Source of the DNA: Thermovibrio ammonificans HB-1
GTDB lineage: Bacteria > Aquificota > Aquificia > Desulfurobacteriales > Desulfurobacteriaceae
Direction of reading: 5' to 3'
Length of the DNA stretch: 64,000 nucleotides
Assembly (NCBI RefSeq): GCF_000185805.1
Contig: NC_014926.1
Span: 452,418 to 516,417 of the forward strand
Shown here one piece after another: positions 35,441 through 43,752 of the stretch. The notes under the pieces are model-generated. The model did not search any database. It was not told where the DNA came from and saw only the letters and a program-made list of their open reading frames with translations. The first letter of the stretch is position 1. The number at the start of each line of letters is the position of its first letter. A program made the translations under genes and the position numbers.

Positions 35441-35442
35441 AT

Positions 35443-37095
35443 TTACACGTCTTGAATTGCCCCTTTTGAGGCAGATGTGACCAGTTTTGCGTACTTGCGC
35501 AAGAATTTGGACTTAATCTCTTTCTGTTTGGGTTTAAAGCTCTTCAGGCGGTTTTGGAGCTCCTCTTCGCTTATCAGCAGCTCAAGGCGCCTCTCGGGAA
35601 CGTTTATGTGGATTTTGTCTCCGTCTTGAACAACTCCTATCGGGCCGCCCTCTGCCGCTTCCGGGGAGATGTGGCCTATGCAGGGGCCGTGGGTTCCTCC
35701 GGAGAACCTGCCGTCTGTTATGAGGGCCACCGACTCTCCGAGTCCCATTCCCATTACTGCTGCCGTTACTGCAAGCATTTCCCTCATTCCGGGGCCGCCT
35801 TTGGGGCCTTCGTAGCGGATTACTATTATGTCGCCGGCCTTGATTTGGCCGTTCATTACCGCCTTCATCGCCTCTTCTTCGCTGTCGAAGACCCTGGCGG
35901 TTCCGGTGAATACTTTCATCTTCTCGGATACCGCCCCCTGCTTTATCACGGCCCCTTCCGGTGCAAGGTTGCCGTAGAGTATCGCTATGCCGCCTTCAGG
36001 GCTGTAGGGGTTGTCTGTGGGTCTTATTACGTCGTCGTCCCAGATTTTTGCGGCTGCGGCTATCTCTTTGATGTCTGTGCCTAAAACTGTCGGGTTGCTC
36101 TCCAGCTTGTCGTACAGTCGTTTCATCACTCCGGGTATGCCGCCGGCGTAGTGGAGGTCTTCCATCAGGTACTTGCCTCCCGGCCTCATTGAGCAGATTT
36201 TAGGGGTTTCCCTGCTGAGCTGGTCGAAGAGCTTTATCTCAAACGGAACGCCTGCCTCGTGGGCTATGGCGGGCAGGTGTAAAACGGTGTTTGTTGAGCC
36301 TCCCAGGGCCAGGTCTACCCTTATGGCGTTTCTGAATGCCTGGGGGGTGAGTATGTCCCTGGGGCGGATGTTCTTTTTAACGAGCTCTACGATTTTCTCT
36401 CCGGAGGCTTCCGCTATGCGTTTTTTCTCTGCAAGGGGGGCCGGGGAAGTTCCACAGTAGGGGAGCGACATTCCCAGGGCCTCTGTAAGGCAGGCCATTG
36501 TGTTTGCGGTAAACATCCCCTGACAGGAGCCCGATGAGGGGCATGCGGCGCCTTCGAGCTCGAGGAGCTCTTCGAGGGTTATCTCTCCGGCCTTGTAGCG
36601 GCCGATTGCTTCAAACGTGTGGGTAACAAGGTCGAGTCTCTCTTTTCCCCGCCTACCGGCGAGCATCGGACCGGCCGTTACCACTATGGCCGGGACGTTT
36701 ACCCGGGCGGCTCCCATGAGCATTCCCGGGGTTATTTTGTCGCACGCTGTAAGGAGGACTATTCCGTCGAGTTGGTGGGCGTTAACTACATCTTCTATCG
36801 CGTCTGCAATGAGCTCCCTGAGGGGAAGGGAGAAGCGCATCCCTTCGTGTCCCATTGCTATACCGTCGCATATGGCAGGAACCCTTACTATGAAGGGGGT
36901 TCCTCCTGCCGCTGCAACTCCCCGCTCTATGAACCTCTCGAGGGAGAACATGTCTGCGTGACCGGGAACCAGGTCGGTCCAGCTGGAGATTATTCCGATG
37001 AGCGGTTTGTCTATGTCTTTCCTCTGGAGGCCCGTTGCCATCATCAGGGCCCTTGCGGGGAGTTTTTCAAACTCTCTGAGAACGTCACTTCTCAT
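35443..37095 (-). CDS. ilvD: dihydroxy-acid dehydratase
   Basis: A 550-residue Fe-S enzyme of branched-chain amino acid synthesis. The cluster cysteines are visible in [16 protein letters not shown] (about 118) and [20 protein letters not shown] (about 190). The C-terminal motifs [20 protein letters not shown] and [13 protein letters not shown] are typical. Length is normal. Its start overlaps the DUF465 gene by 11 nt. Confidence 0.97.
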   Translation of the reverse strand: MRSDVLREFEKLPARALMMATGLQRKDIDKPLIGIISSWTDLVPGHADMFSLERFIERGVAAAGGTPFIVRVPAICDGIAMGHEGMRFSLPLRELIADAIEDVVNAHQLDGIVLLTACDKITPGMLMGAARVNVPAIVVTAGPMLAGRRGKERLDLVTHTFEAIGRYKAGEITLEELLELEGAACPSSGSCQGMFTANTMACLTEALGMSLPYCGTSPAPLAEKKRIAEASGEKIVELVKKNIRPRDILTPQAFRNAIRVDLALGGSTNTVLHLPAIAHEAGVPFEIKLFDQLSRETPKICSMRPGGKYLMEDLHYAGGIPGVMKRLYDKLESNPTVLGTDIKEIAAAAKIWDDDVIRPTDNPYSPEGGIAILYGNLAPEGAVIKQGAVSEKMKVFTGTARVFDSEEEAMKAVMNGQIKAGDIIVIRYEGPKGGPGMREMLAVTAAVMGMGLGESVALITDGRFSGGTHGPCIGHISPEAAEGGPIGVVQDGDKIHINVPERRLELLISEEELQNRLKSFKPKQKEIKSKFLRKYAKLVTSASKGAIQDV

Positions 37096-37318
37096 TTGCT
37101 TCCTCCTGGGCCTTCTTCATGAGTGCCAGCATTTCGTCTCTGAGGCGGAGCCTTTCGGCTTTGAGTTTTTTGAGTTCAACCTCTTCCTGAGGGGTGAGAA
37201 CCGCCTTTTTCTCCATTTTGTCTATGATGTCGTCGAGCTCCTGGTGTTTCCTTTCAAGGGTTTTGAAGTGGTGGAACTTCTCCCTTGCGAGGGCTTTGAG
37301 GTTTTCGTCTCTGAGCAT
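37085..37318 (-). CDS. DUF465/YdcH-like small coiled-coil protein
   Basis: A 77-residue helical hairpin protein. [40 protein letters not shown] and [13 protein letters not shown] follow the DUF465 (YdcH/SlyX-like) pattern, where LTP-x-EE-x-ELK-x-LK is the hallmark. Function is unknown for the family. It is 9 nt downstream of rimI and overlaps ilvD by 11 nt. Confidence 0.8.
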   Translation of the reverse strand: MLRDENLKALAREKFHHFKTLERKHQELDDIIDKMEKKAVLTPQEEVELKKLKAERLRLRDEMLALMKKAQEEANEK

Positions 37319-37327
37319 AACTCCTCC

Positions 37328-37765
37328 TTATAGGGTTAGTTTGAGGATTAGGGCGTCTTCGTCGCCGTAGTAGTTTTTTCTCACTGAGATTTGTTTGAAC
37401 CCCATCTTTTTGTAGAGGTTAATGGCGGGGGTGTTGGATTTCCTGACTTCAAGGAAGACCTCTTCTACTTTTCTCGCCCTACACTCTTCAAGGAGACGGT
37501 TTATGAGCTTTCGGGCTACTCCCTGTTTTCTGTATCGGGGGATGACTGCGATTCTGTTAAGCTCGCAGGTCGGACCGGTTATCCAGGCCATCAGGTAGCC
37601 TATCACCTCCCCTTGGTGGAGAGCTACTACGTTAAACCCGACGGGAAGCGTCAGCTCCCGCCGGAGGAGCTCTTCTGTGTAGGGCTCTTTGAAGAGTTCC
37701 CTCTCTATCTTTAGTATATCCGATAGGTGGTGCTCCTTAAAGGCCTCCAGCCTGAGGTTTTGCAT
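37328..37765 (-). CDS. rimI: ribosomal-protein-alanine N-acetyltransferase RimI
   Basis: A 145-residue GNAT acetyltransferase. The acetyl-CoA site is RIAVIPRYRKQGVARKLINR (about 73-92), and FLEVRKSNTPAINLYKKMGF is the RimI signature. It acetylates the N-terminus of bS18 or related targets. Its start lies within the end of tsaB (29-nt overlap); rimI and tsaB are neighbours in many genomes. Confidence 0.9.
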   Translation of the reverse strand: MQNLRLEAFKEHHLSDILKIERELFKEPYTEELLRRELTLPVGFNVVALHQGEVIGYLMAWITGPTCELNRIAVIPRYRKQGVARKLINRLLEECRARKVEEVFLEVRKSNTPAINLYKKMGFKQISVRKNYYGDEDALILKLTL

Positions 37766-38327
37766 CGTGGTCTCTCACGTAGTTGGGGGTGAGGGGAAGG
37801 CTTTCTGCTGTGAGAAGTGCCTTTACCGCAAGGGGAGTAAGGTCTTTTACGCAGGGAAAGGTTTGGAGGGGGGGCGGAAGTTCTCCCTTGTAAATTAGGG
37901 GGCGCTGAGATTTTTCAAGCTGTGCGGCAAGCTCTTGGGGTGAGATGTCGAGCTCCCGGTTGCCTACTCTTGCGTACACTTTTCCCCTCATTGCGGGTAT
38001 AACGGCCACGGCCCCTTCGGGAGCTCCCGTTAGCAGGGCAGACAGGGTGGAGACCCCTCTGACTTTTACGCCGCAGGCTTTGAACGCCTTTCCCACGGTA
38101 ACCGAAAGCCTTACGCCTGTGAAGGAGCCCGGCCCCGTTGTAACTGTGCACTCGTCTATCTCCTGGGGGCTCAGGTTGAAGGTTTTCAGCAGTGAAAGGA
38201 GCTCAGCATAGACTATTTCGGCGTGGAGTCTTGGCCTGTTCCAGCACCTGCAGCCGACAACCTCTCCGTTTACCTCAAGGGCTACGCTCCCCTCGGGGAG
38301 GGTAAGGTCAACGGCCACTTTTACCAT
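37737..38327 (-). CDS. tsaB: tRNA threonylcarbamoyladenosine biosynthesis protein TsaB
   Basis: A 196-residue ASKHA-fold protein: VDLTLPEGSVALEVNG, LHAEIVYAELLSLLKTFNLS, VTTGPGSFTGVRLSVTVGKA and LTGAPEGAVAVIPAMRGKVY. TsaB scaffolds TsaD/TsaE in forming t6A37 on ANN-reading tRNAs. It is one nucleotide from the prepilin peptidase gene. MtaB, which thiomethylates t6A, is encoded at 59922-61247. Confidence 0.92.
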   Translation of the reverse strand: MVKVAVDLTLPEGSVALEVNGEVVGCRCWNRPRLHAEIVYAELLSLLKTFNLSPQEIDECTVTTGPGSFTGVRLSVTVGKAFKACGVKVRGVSTLSALLTGAPEGAVAVIPAMRGKVYARVGNRELDISPQELAAQLEKSQRPLIYKGELPPPLQTFPCVKDLTPLAVKALLTAESLPLTPNYVRDHDAKPQAGGL

Positions 38328-38328
38328 G

Positions 38329-39096
38329 TTAACCTCTGAGTAGGTGGAGATACCAGTTTAGGAGCTTGTCTCCTGCAAGCAGTGTTGCGAGTGCTCCGGC
38401 TGCGAGGAAGGGGCCGAAGGGTAGGGGCTGTTCCTTGGAGCTCTTTCTCAGTGCCATTAGGGTAACGCCTAATACGGCTCCGGTAAGGGAGGCAAAGAAG
38501 AGCGTCAGTAGGACTTTTTTCCACCCGAGGAAGGCCCCTATTACCGCCATGATGTTGGCGTCTCCGTAGCCCATGCCCTCTTTACCGGTGAATACGTAGT
38601 AGGTTTCTATGATGAACAGGATAACTCCGGCTCCGAACGAGGCTCCGAGCATGGAGTCTACGAACTTTATTGAGGCGGGAATTGACAGGAAGAGCCCTGC
38701 CAGCAGTGCAAAGTAGCTGAGCTTCACGGGCACTTCCATGGTGTCCAGGTCTATGAAGGCCACCACAATCAGGTAGTAGATGAGTACGAGGTAGTAGAGG
38801 GTGTCAAAGGTCGGTCCGAATTTGCAGGTTACGGCCGCCGTTGTCGCCCCTGTGAGCAGTTCGACTATCGGGTAGCGAAGGGGTATCGGGCTCTTGCAAT
38901 GTCTGCACTTGCCCTTCAGTAGGATGTAGCTTACAACGGGAACGTTGTCGTACCACTTTATGGGCCGTTTGCAGCTGGGGCAGAAGGAGGGCGGGTAAAC
39001 GATGGACTTGCCCTTTGGAATTCTGTAGATGCAGACGTTCAGGAAGCTCCCTATAACTGTTCCGAGAACAAAGGCAAACAGGCACTCTACTCCCAT
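38329..39096 (-). CDS. pilD: type IV prepilin peptidase PilD
   Basis: A 255-residue polytopic membrane aspartic protease/N-methylase. The N-terminal cytoplasmic zinc loop has two CxxC pairs, CPSCKRPIKWYDNVP and KCRHCKSPIPLRYP (about 40-75). The catalytic Asp pair lies in FIDLDTMEVP (about 120) and GMGYGDANIMA (about 180). It removes leader peptides of type IV prepilins and pseudopilins, complementing pilB in the window. Start overlaps the preceding stop by 1 nt. Confidence 0.94.
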   Translation of the reverse strand: MGVECLFAFVLGTVIGSFLNVCIYRIPKGKSIVYPPSFCPSCKRPIKWYDNVPVVSYILLKGKCRHCKSPIPLRYPIVELLTGATTAAVTCKFGPTFDTLYYLVLIYYLIVVAFIDLDTMEVPVKLSYFALLAGLFLSIPASIKFVDSMLGASFGAGVILFIIETYYVFTGKEGMGYGDANIMAVIGAFLGWKKVLLTLFFASLTGAVLGVTLMALRKSSKEQPLPFGPFLAAGALATLLAGDKLLNWYLHLLRG

Positions 39097-39716
39097 TAGT
39101 GGGTATCCTTGGGGGCTTCTCTTATGAACTTAACAACTTTTCCTAAGAAGTCTCTCCACCGCTCTATCGCCTGCTTCAGCTCTCCGGTTAGAACCTGCAG
39201 GGCTTCTTCCTCTCTGCCTTCGTACATGAGGTCGTCGAGTTTAAAGACGGCATCTTCCAGCTTTGCTATCTCTTCCTCTATGCCGTCTACTATAGGGATT
39301 ATCCTTGAGCCGTTTTCAACCACTTTGACCGACCAGTCGAGGGAGTCCAGTAGGTTGTGGAGCATTAGCTTGGCAAGCTCCGGGCGCTCCTGCCAGTCGG
39401 AGGCTATCTGCTCTATTGCGTTGGCCATTCCTTCAAGGGCAAGGACCGAAAGCTCGAGCTGCTTTCTCACCATGTTTGCAGAGGGCTCGGTAACTATGTT
39501 GAGCTCCTCCAGCTCTTTTATGAAGTCCACCTTAGAGGGGTGGAGCTTCTCCCCCTTAAACTCTACGTACTTTATAGACCTCTCCGGGTAGAGGTACCTG
39601 TACTCTATGAGGCGCAAGAGTCCGGTGTTCGGTGTGTTGTCGAACTCCTTCCCCACCTCGAACTCTAAGGGTTTGCCGTCAACTTTTATCCTGAGTCGCC
39701 TTCTCTCCTGTGACAT
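39096..39716 (-). CDS. unknown helical protein between helicase and pilD
   Basis: A 206-residue soluble, acidic, largely helical protein. No family is recognised. The first ~75 residues look like a small alpha/beta domain (LRIKVDGKPLEFEVGKEFDN); the rest, from about 85, is a helical bundle (LELSVLALEGMANAIEQIAS and on). It overlaps the upstream helicase gene by 38 nt and the pilD start by 1 nt. A role with pili is suggested only by position. Confidence 0.65.
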   Translation of the reverse strand: MSQERRRLRIKVDGKPLEFEVGKEFDNTPNTGLLRLIEYRYLYPERSIKYVEFKGEKLHPSKVDFIKELEELNIVTEPSANMVRKQLELSVLALEGMANAIEQIASDWQERPELAKLMLHNLLDSLDWSVKVVENGSRIIPIVDGIEEEIAKLEDAVFKLDDLMYEGREEEALQVLTGELKQAIERWRDFLGKVVKFIREAPKDTH

Positions 39717-41967
39717 TTCTGTAGAGCACCTCCAGCGCTTCTTCTTTGGTTAACTTCAGCGCGTTTCGCCTTCCGACGAAGAGAGAGGCTAAGAACTTAA
39801 GCAGTTTAGGGTTCCCAAGGGGAAATTTAATCCTCTCAACCGCCTTAACAACGGCTGTCGCCTCTTTCTCTACGCTCTTTACGGAGCTGTACCTCTCCGA
39901 GAGTGCCTCCTTTACGGCCTCGAGGGCCTCTCCTCTACCCTCCTTAATGGCGTTTATGAGTGCTATCTCGTTGGGGTAGTTGAGGAGCTTTCCGGCCCGG
40001 GCAAGGGCGTTTCCCCTCATGTAGCCCAAGCCCTCAACGCTTCCCAGAAGGGCAAATTTGTAGGGTATGCCGCTCCTTACCATCATAACGGTTCTGTGGA
40101 CCGTTTCAAAGGGCATAACGTTTAGCCTGCATAGCAGCTGCCCGAGCAGGGAGCTTTCAAGGGGTAGGCTGGAGAGCTCTCCCGGCGGTCGGGCAACCTG
40201 TTTGAAGGGGAAGAAGCCCCCTTGGGCGTAGAATATGAGAACCTCGGAGTTGTCTGTAACCTCGTGGGCCGTTTCTCTGTAGATGGTTTCTGCTATTTTC
40301 AGCGACTCCCGCCTGAAGGCCTCTCCGGTGAAGAGCTCTACGCTTTTGGGGTTCAGCTCCCTCCTTATGAAGGGCCTCACCGCGTAAAGGTAGGCTGTGG
40401 TGGGCTCCCTCTGGGCCAGGCCGGTTACCTTCTGTAGCCTCTCGGTGAACTCTTCGTAGCAGTAGGGGGAGACGAAGGAGGCTACGAGGAGCTTCGCAAG
40501 GTGGGTGGGTTTACCGTCTGTAATGTATCCCATCTGTTGAAGCTCTTGCTCAATCTCTTTCAGCTCCCTTAGGAGCAGCGGGTTTTTCTTAACGCTGAAA
40601 GTCGCAGAGAGGGCCCTTTCCCAGTCGCTTCCGTATCTGATTAACGGCCCGAGGAGCATGAGGCTCAGCACCGACTTTTCCCGGTTTGGGCAGGCAACAG
40701 CTCCCCTGAAGGAGAGCCCTTGGGAGAGTGCAGTTTGGAACGGTTTGTCGAGCTCGGACTGAAGCTCCCTCTCCAGGGCCTTCTCGCTTGCCCCCGAAAC
40801 CACTATGAAGGAGTAGCCTTTCTCCGAAAGGCCGAACCTGCCCGCCCTACCCTCCATCTGCATAACCGTTAAAAGGTCGGGGAAGAAACGGTACTCCATT
40901 GTGAGCCTGTCGAACCTTCCCCTTACGAATATCACCACGGAGTCTGCCGGCAGGTTCACTCCGTAGGCGAGGGTTTGGGTTGCGTAGAGCCTGTGGAGCT
41001 TCTCTCCCCCCTTGAACTCCCTCTCTATAGCCTCCCTCTCCTCTTGGGGAACGTCGGCGTTATGGAAGGCAACCCCTTCGCCCTCTTTTTCTTCCTTCTC
41101 GAACGGAAGCGTTTCGTTGAAGACGCTCCTTCCGTAAAGGGCGTTCTCCACCTGTAGTGCCTGCCAGCCCAAATCTTTCCTCGGAACGAACACGAGGGTT
41201 TTCCCCTCTGTTTTCAGCTCCTCTACAGCCGCAACCAGTTTCTCTTCGGGGGTGGCTTTCGGGAGCTTGCTCCTTTTCAGTAGTTTACTCATGTTTACCA
41301 CTTTCCTCTCCAGCGGAACGGGGCGCCACTCCGACTCTATAAACAGCTCTGCCTCTATCCACTTTGCAAGCTCAACGGCTCCCGGTATGGTAGCCGAAAG
41401 GGCAAGAAGGGGTATCCCTTCGTTTATTGCGTAGCTCACAACCTCTTCAATCACCGCTCCCCGTGAGGGGTCTCTTATAACGTGAACTTCATCTATTACA
41501 AGGGCTCCTGCCTCCTCAAACCACCTGCTCCTGCTCCTTGAGGCCGCAAGCAGGCTCTCGTAGGTGCAGACAACCGCCTCTTGGGTTATCTCTTCGAGCT
41601 CCTCTACTACGTCTCCGCTCCTTACCCCTACAGAGGGGAAGAACTGCCTGAACTCTTTGAACTTCTCCCAGATGAGGGCCCGTGTGGGGGCGGTGTAGAT
41701 GAACTTGCCTTTTCTGTTTTTAAGCCAGAACAGCAGCGCCGTTAGGCTTTTACCTGAACTTGTGGGAGAGGAGATGAGGGCGTTTCCTCCTCTGTAGAAC
41801 AGGTGAAACGCCGTTTGAAGGGGGTTGAGGGTTTTAAACGGTAGGGGGAGGGGAAGCTCCTCTGCCGGCGTCAACCCGAGCTTTTTAACCTCTCCCTCTT
41901 TGAGTACCTCTAAAACGCCCGACTCGCCGTCGAACTGGGAAGATTCTAATATCTTAATGGTTTCCAT
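39679..41967 (-). CDS. Ski2/Hel308-type DEAD/DEAH-box helicase
   Basis: A 762-residue superfamily 2 helicase. Motif I ISSPTSSGKSLTA (about 64-76), Ia APTRALIWEK, motif II LVIDEVHVIRDPSRGA (DEVH, about 157), motif III ALSATIPGAVELAKW, and motif VI MQMEGRAGRFGLSEKG (about 368). A Hel308-like winged-helix and ratchet-like C-terminal part follows, with an HhH-like LLGSVEGLGYMRGNALARAG near 655. Archaeal Hel308 helps at stalled forks; bacterial relatives are less studied. Divergent from the small zinc-ribbon gene over about 50 bp. Confidence 0.85.
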   Translation of the reverse strand: METIKILESSQFDGESGVLEVLKEGEVKKLGLTPAEELPLPLPFKTLNPLQTAFHLFYRGGNALISSPTSSGKSLTALLFWLKNRKGKFIYTAPTRALIWEKFKEFRQFFPSVGVRSGDVVEELEEITQEAVVCTYESLLAASRSRSRWFEEAGALVIDEVHVIRDPSRGAVIEEVVSYAINEGIPLLALSATIPGAVELAKWIEAELFIESEWRPVPLERKVVNMSKLLKRSKLPKATPEEKLVAAVEELKTEGKTLVFVPRKDLGWQALQVENALYGRSVFNETLPFEKEEKEGEGVAFHNADVPQEEREAIEREFKGGEKLHRLYATQTLAYGVNLPADSVVIFVRGRFDRLTMEYRFFPDLLTVMQMEGRAGRFGLSEKGYSFIVVSGASEKALERELQSELDKPFQTALSQGLSFRGAVACPNREKSVLSLMLLGPLIRYGSDWERALSATFSVKKNPLLLRELKEIEQELQQMGYITDGKPTHLAKLLVASFVSPYCYEEFTERLQKVTGLAQREPTTAYLYAVRPFIRRELNPKSVELFTGEAFRRESLKIAETIYRETAHEVTDNSEVLIFYAQGGFFPFKQVARPPGELSSLPLESSLLGQLLCRLNVMPFETVHRTVMMVRSGIPYKFALLGSVEGLGYMRGNALARAGKLLNYPNEIALINAIKEGRGEALEAVKEALSERYSSVKSVEKEATAVVKAVERIKFPLGNPKLLKFLASLFVGRRNALKLTKEEALEVLYRNVTGEKATQDKS

Positions 41968-42016
41968 TTTCAGAAAAACTCCTAAATTTACCTTAACACC
42001 TTACCGGAGGTTTAGA

Positions 42017-42172
42017 ATGCAAATATACATCTTCGAGTGCAACGACTGCGGGGCCGAGTTTGAGGAGGCCATCTACTCTCCCCTGCAACTTATGGAGATT
42101 AAGTGCCCCCACTGCGGCTCCGAGAACGTAGAGGTTATAGACATAGCCAACTTCTGCTCTCCGTTTGGCTGA
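42017..42172 (+). CDS. FmdB-type zinc-ribbon mini-protein
   Basis: A 51-residue protein from ATG 42017, with GGAGG 7 nt upstream. IFECNDCGAEFEEAIYSP (C8, C11) and IKCPHCGSENVEV (two more Cys) make a zinc ribbon closely like the head of the 87-residue protein at 16528. A third element, NFCSPFG, ends it. Function unknown. The stop lies inside the start of the next small gene. Confidence 0.75.
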   Translation: MQIYIFECNDCGAEFEEAIYSPLQLMEIKCPHCGSENVEVIDIANFCSPFG

Positions 42173-42389
42173 GGCTAAGGAGCGGGGCCGGTTCGGCCCT
42201 TTAACCTTTATCACGAGGTGGAGTGTGCTCTTTAAGATTCTTCTGCTGCTGGTTGTTGTAGGCGTGATTTTCGGCTGGGACAAGATAGTGAACCTGATTA
42301 AAGCCTTTTTCCAGGTCAAAGAGGAGTTCAAGAAGGGTTTGGAAGGGGAGGAAGAGGAGAAACCCAAGATTAAGGTCGTTGATAAGTAA
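42165..42389 (+). CDS. small single-span membrane protein
   Basis: 74 residues if the TTG at 42165 is used, which would overlap the preceding stop by 8 nt. A GTG at 42225 preceded by GAGGTGG is an alternative start that keeps the membrane span. One TM segment (WSVLFKILLLLVVVGVIFGW) and a charged tail FFQVKEEFKKGLEGEEEEKP. No family recognised. The start is uncertain. Confidence 0.5.
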   Translation: MAEAKERGRFGPLTFITRWSVLFKILLLLVVVGVIFGWDKIVNLIKAFFQVKEEFKKGLEGEEEEKPKIKVVDK

Positions 42390-42392
42390 GAA

Positions 42393-42444
42393 CCCTGTCC
42401 CTTTTTGATAACATTTCCCTCAGACTCAGAGAGGAGGGACAGGG
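42393..42444 (+). promoter_or_regulatory. hairpin that hides the ribosome site of the FadL-type gene
   Basis: CCCTGTCCC (42393-42401) pairs perfectly with GGGACAGGG (42436-42444). The helix can continue inward with TTTTT (42402-42406) against GAGGA (42431-42435) using G-U pairs, so the whole GAGGAGGG ribosome site before ATG 42448 would be base-paired. Loop about 24 nt. A translational switch or thermosensor is possible. There is no T-run after it, so it is not a simple terminator. Confidence 0.6.
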
Positions 42445-42447
42445 ACT

Positions 42448-43734
42448 ATGCGTAAATTTCTGCTTTCCCTTTTGGCCTTCTCGCTCTCTTCCACAGCTCT
42501 TGCCGGAAACGTTGACACCTTTGGCATAGGGGCAAAGGCAACCGCCCTCGGAGGAGCCTTTTCCGCCTACGCCGACGACCCTTCGGCTGTTTACTACAAC
42601 CCCGCCGGACTCACTCAGATTGAAAAGCCGATAGTTTCGGTAGGTGCCGAGTACCTGGTACCTACCATAAAGGTTCACGACTACAGGGCCGTAGACGGCG
42701 ACGGCAACAAGGTTCAGCCCTACGGCGCTTCGTTTACCGACGACTCAGACGCCCTTACGGTTCCCTACCTCGGGTTTGCCACCCCGGTTTTCGGTGGCCT
42801 TTACTTCGGAGTAGCCGCTTACGTTCCCTACGGACTCCATATAAAGTGGGATTCGGACCCTGCAAAGAACCCGGCTGCGTATAACGGCTTTGAGTCCTAC
42901 TACGTTAGGGGCGTTGTTACCCCCACCCTGGCCTTTAAGCTCAACGATAAGTGGGCGTTCGGTTTCGGAATTTCCTTCGGCCGCTCCGATGCCGGAACTC
43001 AGCGCCGTATCTACGCACCTTCTATTCCTTCGATTCATAACAGGATAATCAAGGGAGACCTCCACGACGACTTCAACGTTTCGTTTAACGTAGGTCTCCT
43101 TTATAAGCCTTACGACAACTTCTCCATAGGTGTAACCTACCGCTCTCGGACCAATACCAACTTCAGGGGAACCGTTGAGGTTGTTGGAGTCGATAAGGTA
43201 GGGGCTGAAACGAAGATAGACCACCCGGACCAGCTTCAGGTGGGCCTTAAGTACAGGCCCAACAAGAGGCTCACCCTTACTGCCGACGTTGTTTGGACCA
43301 ACTGGAGCCTCATTCACGGTTACACCGTTAAGTTCGACAGGCCCCTTCTGGGGAAAACTCAGGAGTACTTCCCCAGGGACTGGAAGGATACCCGTCAGCT
43401 GAGGCTCGGTATAGAGTACAAGTGGAGTGAAATCCTTACCCTTAGGGCCGGTTACTTTTACGACCCCTCTCCCATCCCCGACCACACCTTCGATATGCTG
43501 TGGCCCGACGCCGATAAGAAAACCTACTCTGTAGGTGCAGGTTTGAAGTTCGGCAGACTCAGGATAGATACGGTTGTTCAGTACATAATAGCCGAGTACA
43601 AGCGGGAAATCGGCGGTGAGAGTGTGAACCTTAACAACAGCTACCCGGGGGTTAACGGTAACCCGGGAACGGTTGCGACCTCTGCCGACGGTCACCTGTG
43701 GGGTTACGGCTTAACCGTCAGTTACCTCTTTTAG
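42448..43734 (+). CDS. FadL/OMPP1/TodX-type outer-membrane transport protein
   Basis: A 428-residue protein with signal peptide (cleavage after STALA, about residue 19). The N-terminal hatch motif is GIGAKATALGGAFSAYADDP followed by SAVYYNPAGL, the FadL signature. The rest alternates polar and aromatic residues as expected for a 14-strand barrel and ends in the aromatic LTVSYLF. FadL proteins pass fatty acids or other hydrophobic molecules across the outer membrane. The lipase-like lipoprotein gene follows after 18 nt. Confidence 0.9.
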   Translation: MRKFLLSLLAFSLSSTALAGNVDTFGIGAKATALGGAFSAYADDPSAVYYNPAGLTQIEKPIVSVGAEYLVPTIKVHDYRAVDGDGNKVQPYGASFTDDSDALTVPYLGFATPVFGGLYFGVAAYVPYGLHIKWDSDPAKNPAAYNGFESYYVRGVVTPTLAFKLNDKWAFGFGISFGRSDAGTQRRIYAPSIPSIHNRIIKGDLHDDFNVSFNVGLLYKPYDNFSIGVTYRSRTNTNFRGTVEVVGVDKVGAETKIDHPDQLQVGLKYRPNKRLTLTADVVWTNWSLIHGYTVKFDRPLLGKTQEYFPRDWKDTRQLRLGIEYKWSEILTLRAGYFYDPSPIPDHTFDMLWPDADKKTYSVGAGLKFGRLRIDTVVQYIIAEYKREIGGESVNLNNSYPGVNGNPGTVATSADGHLWGYGLTVSYLF

Positions 43735-43752
43735 GTTTGAGGAGGAAGCGGT

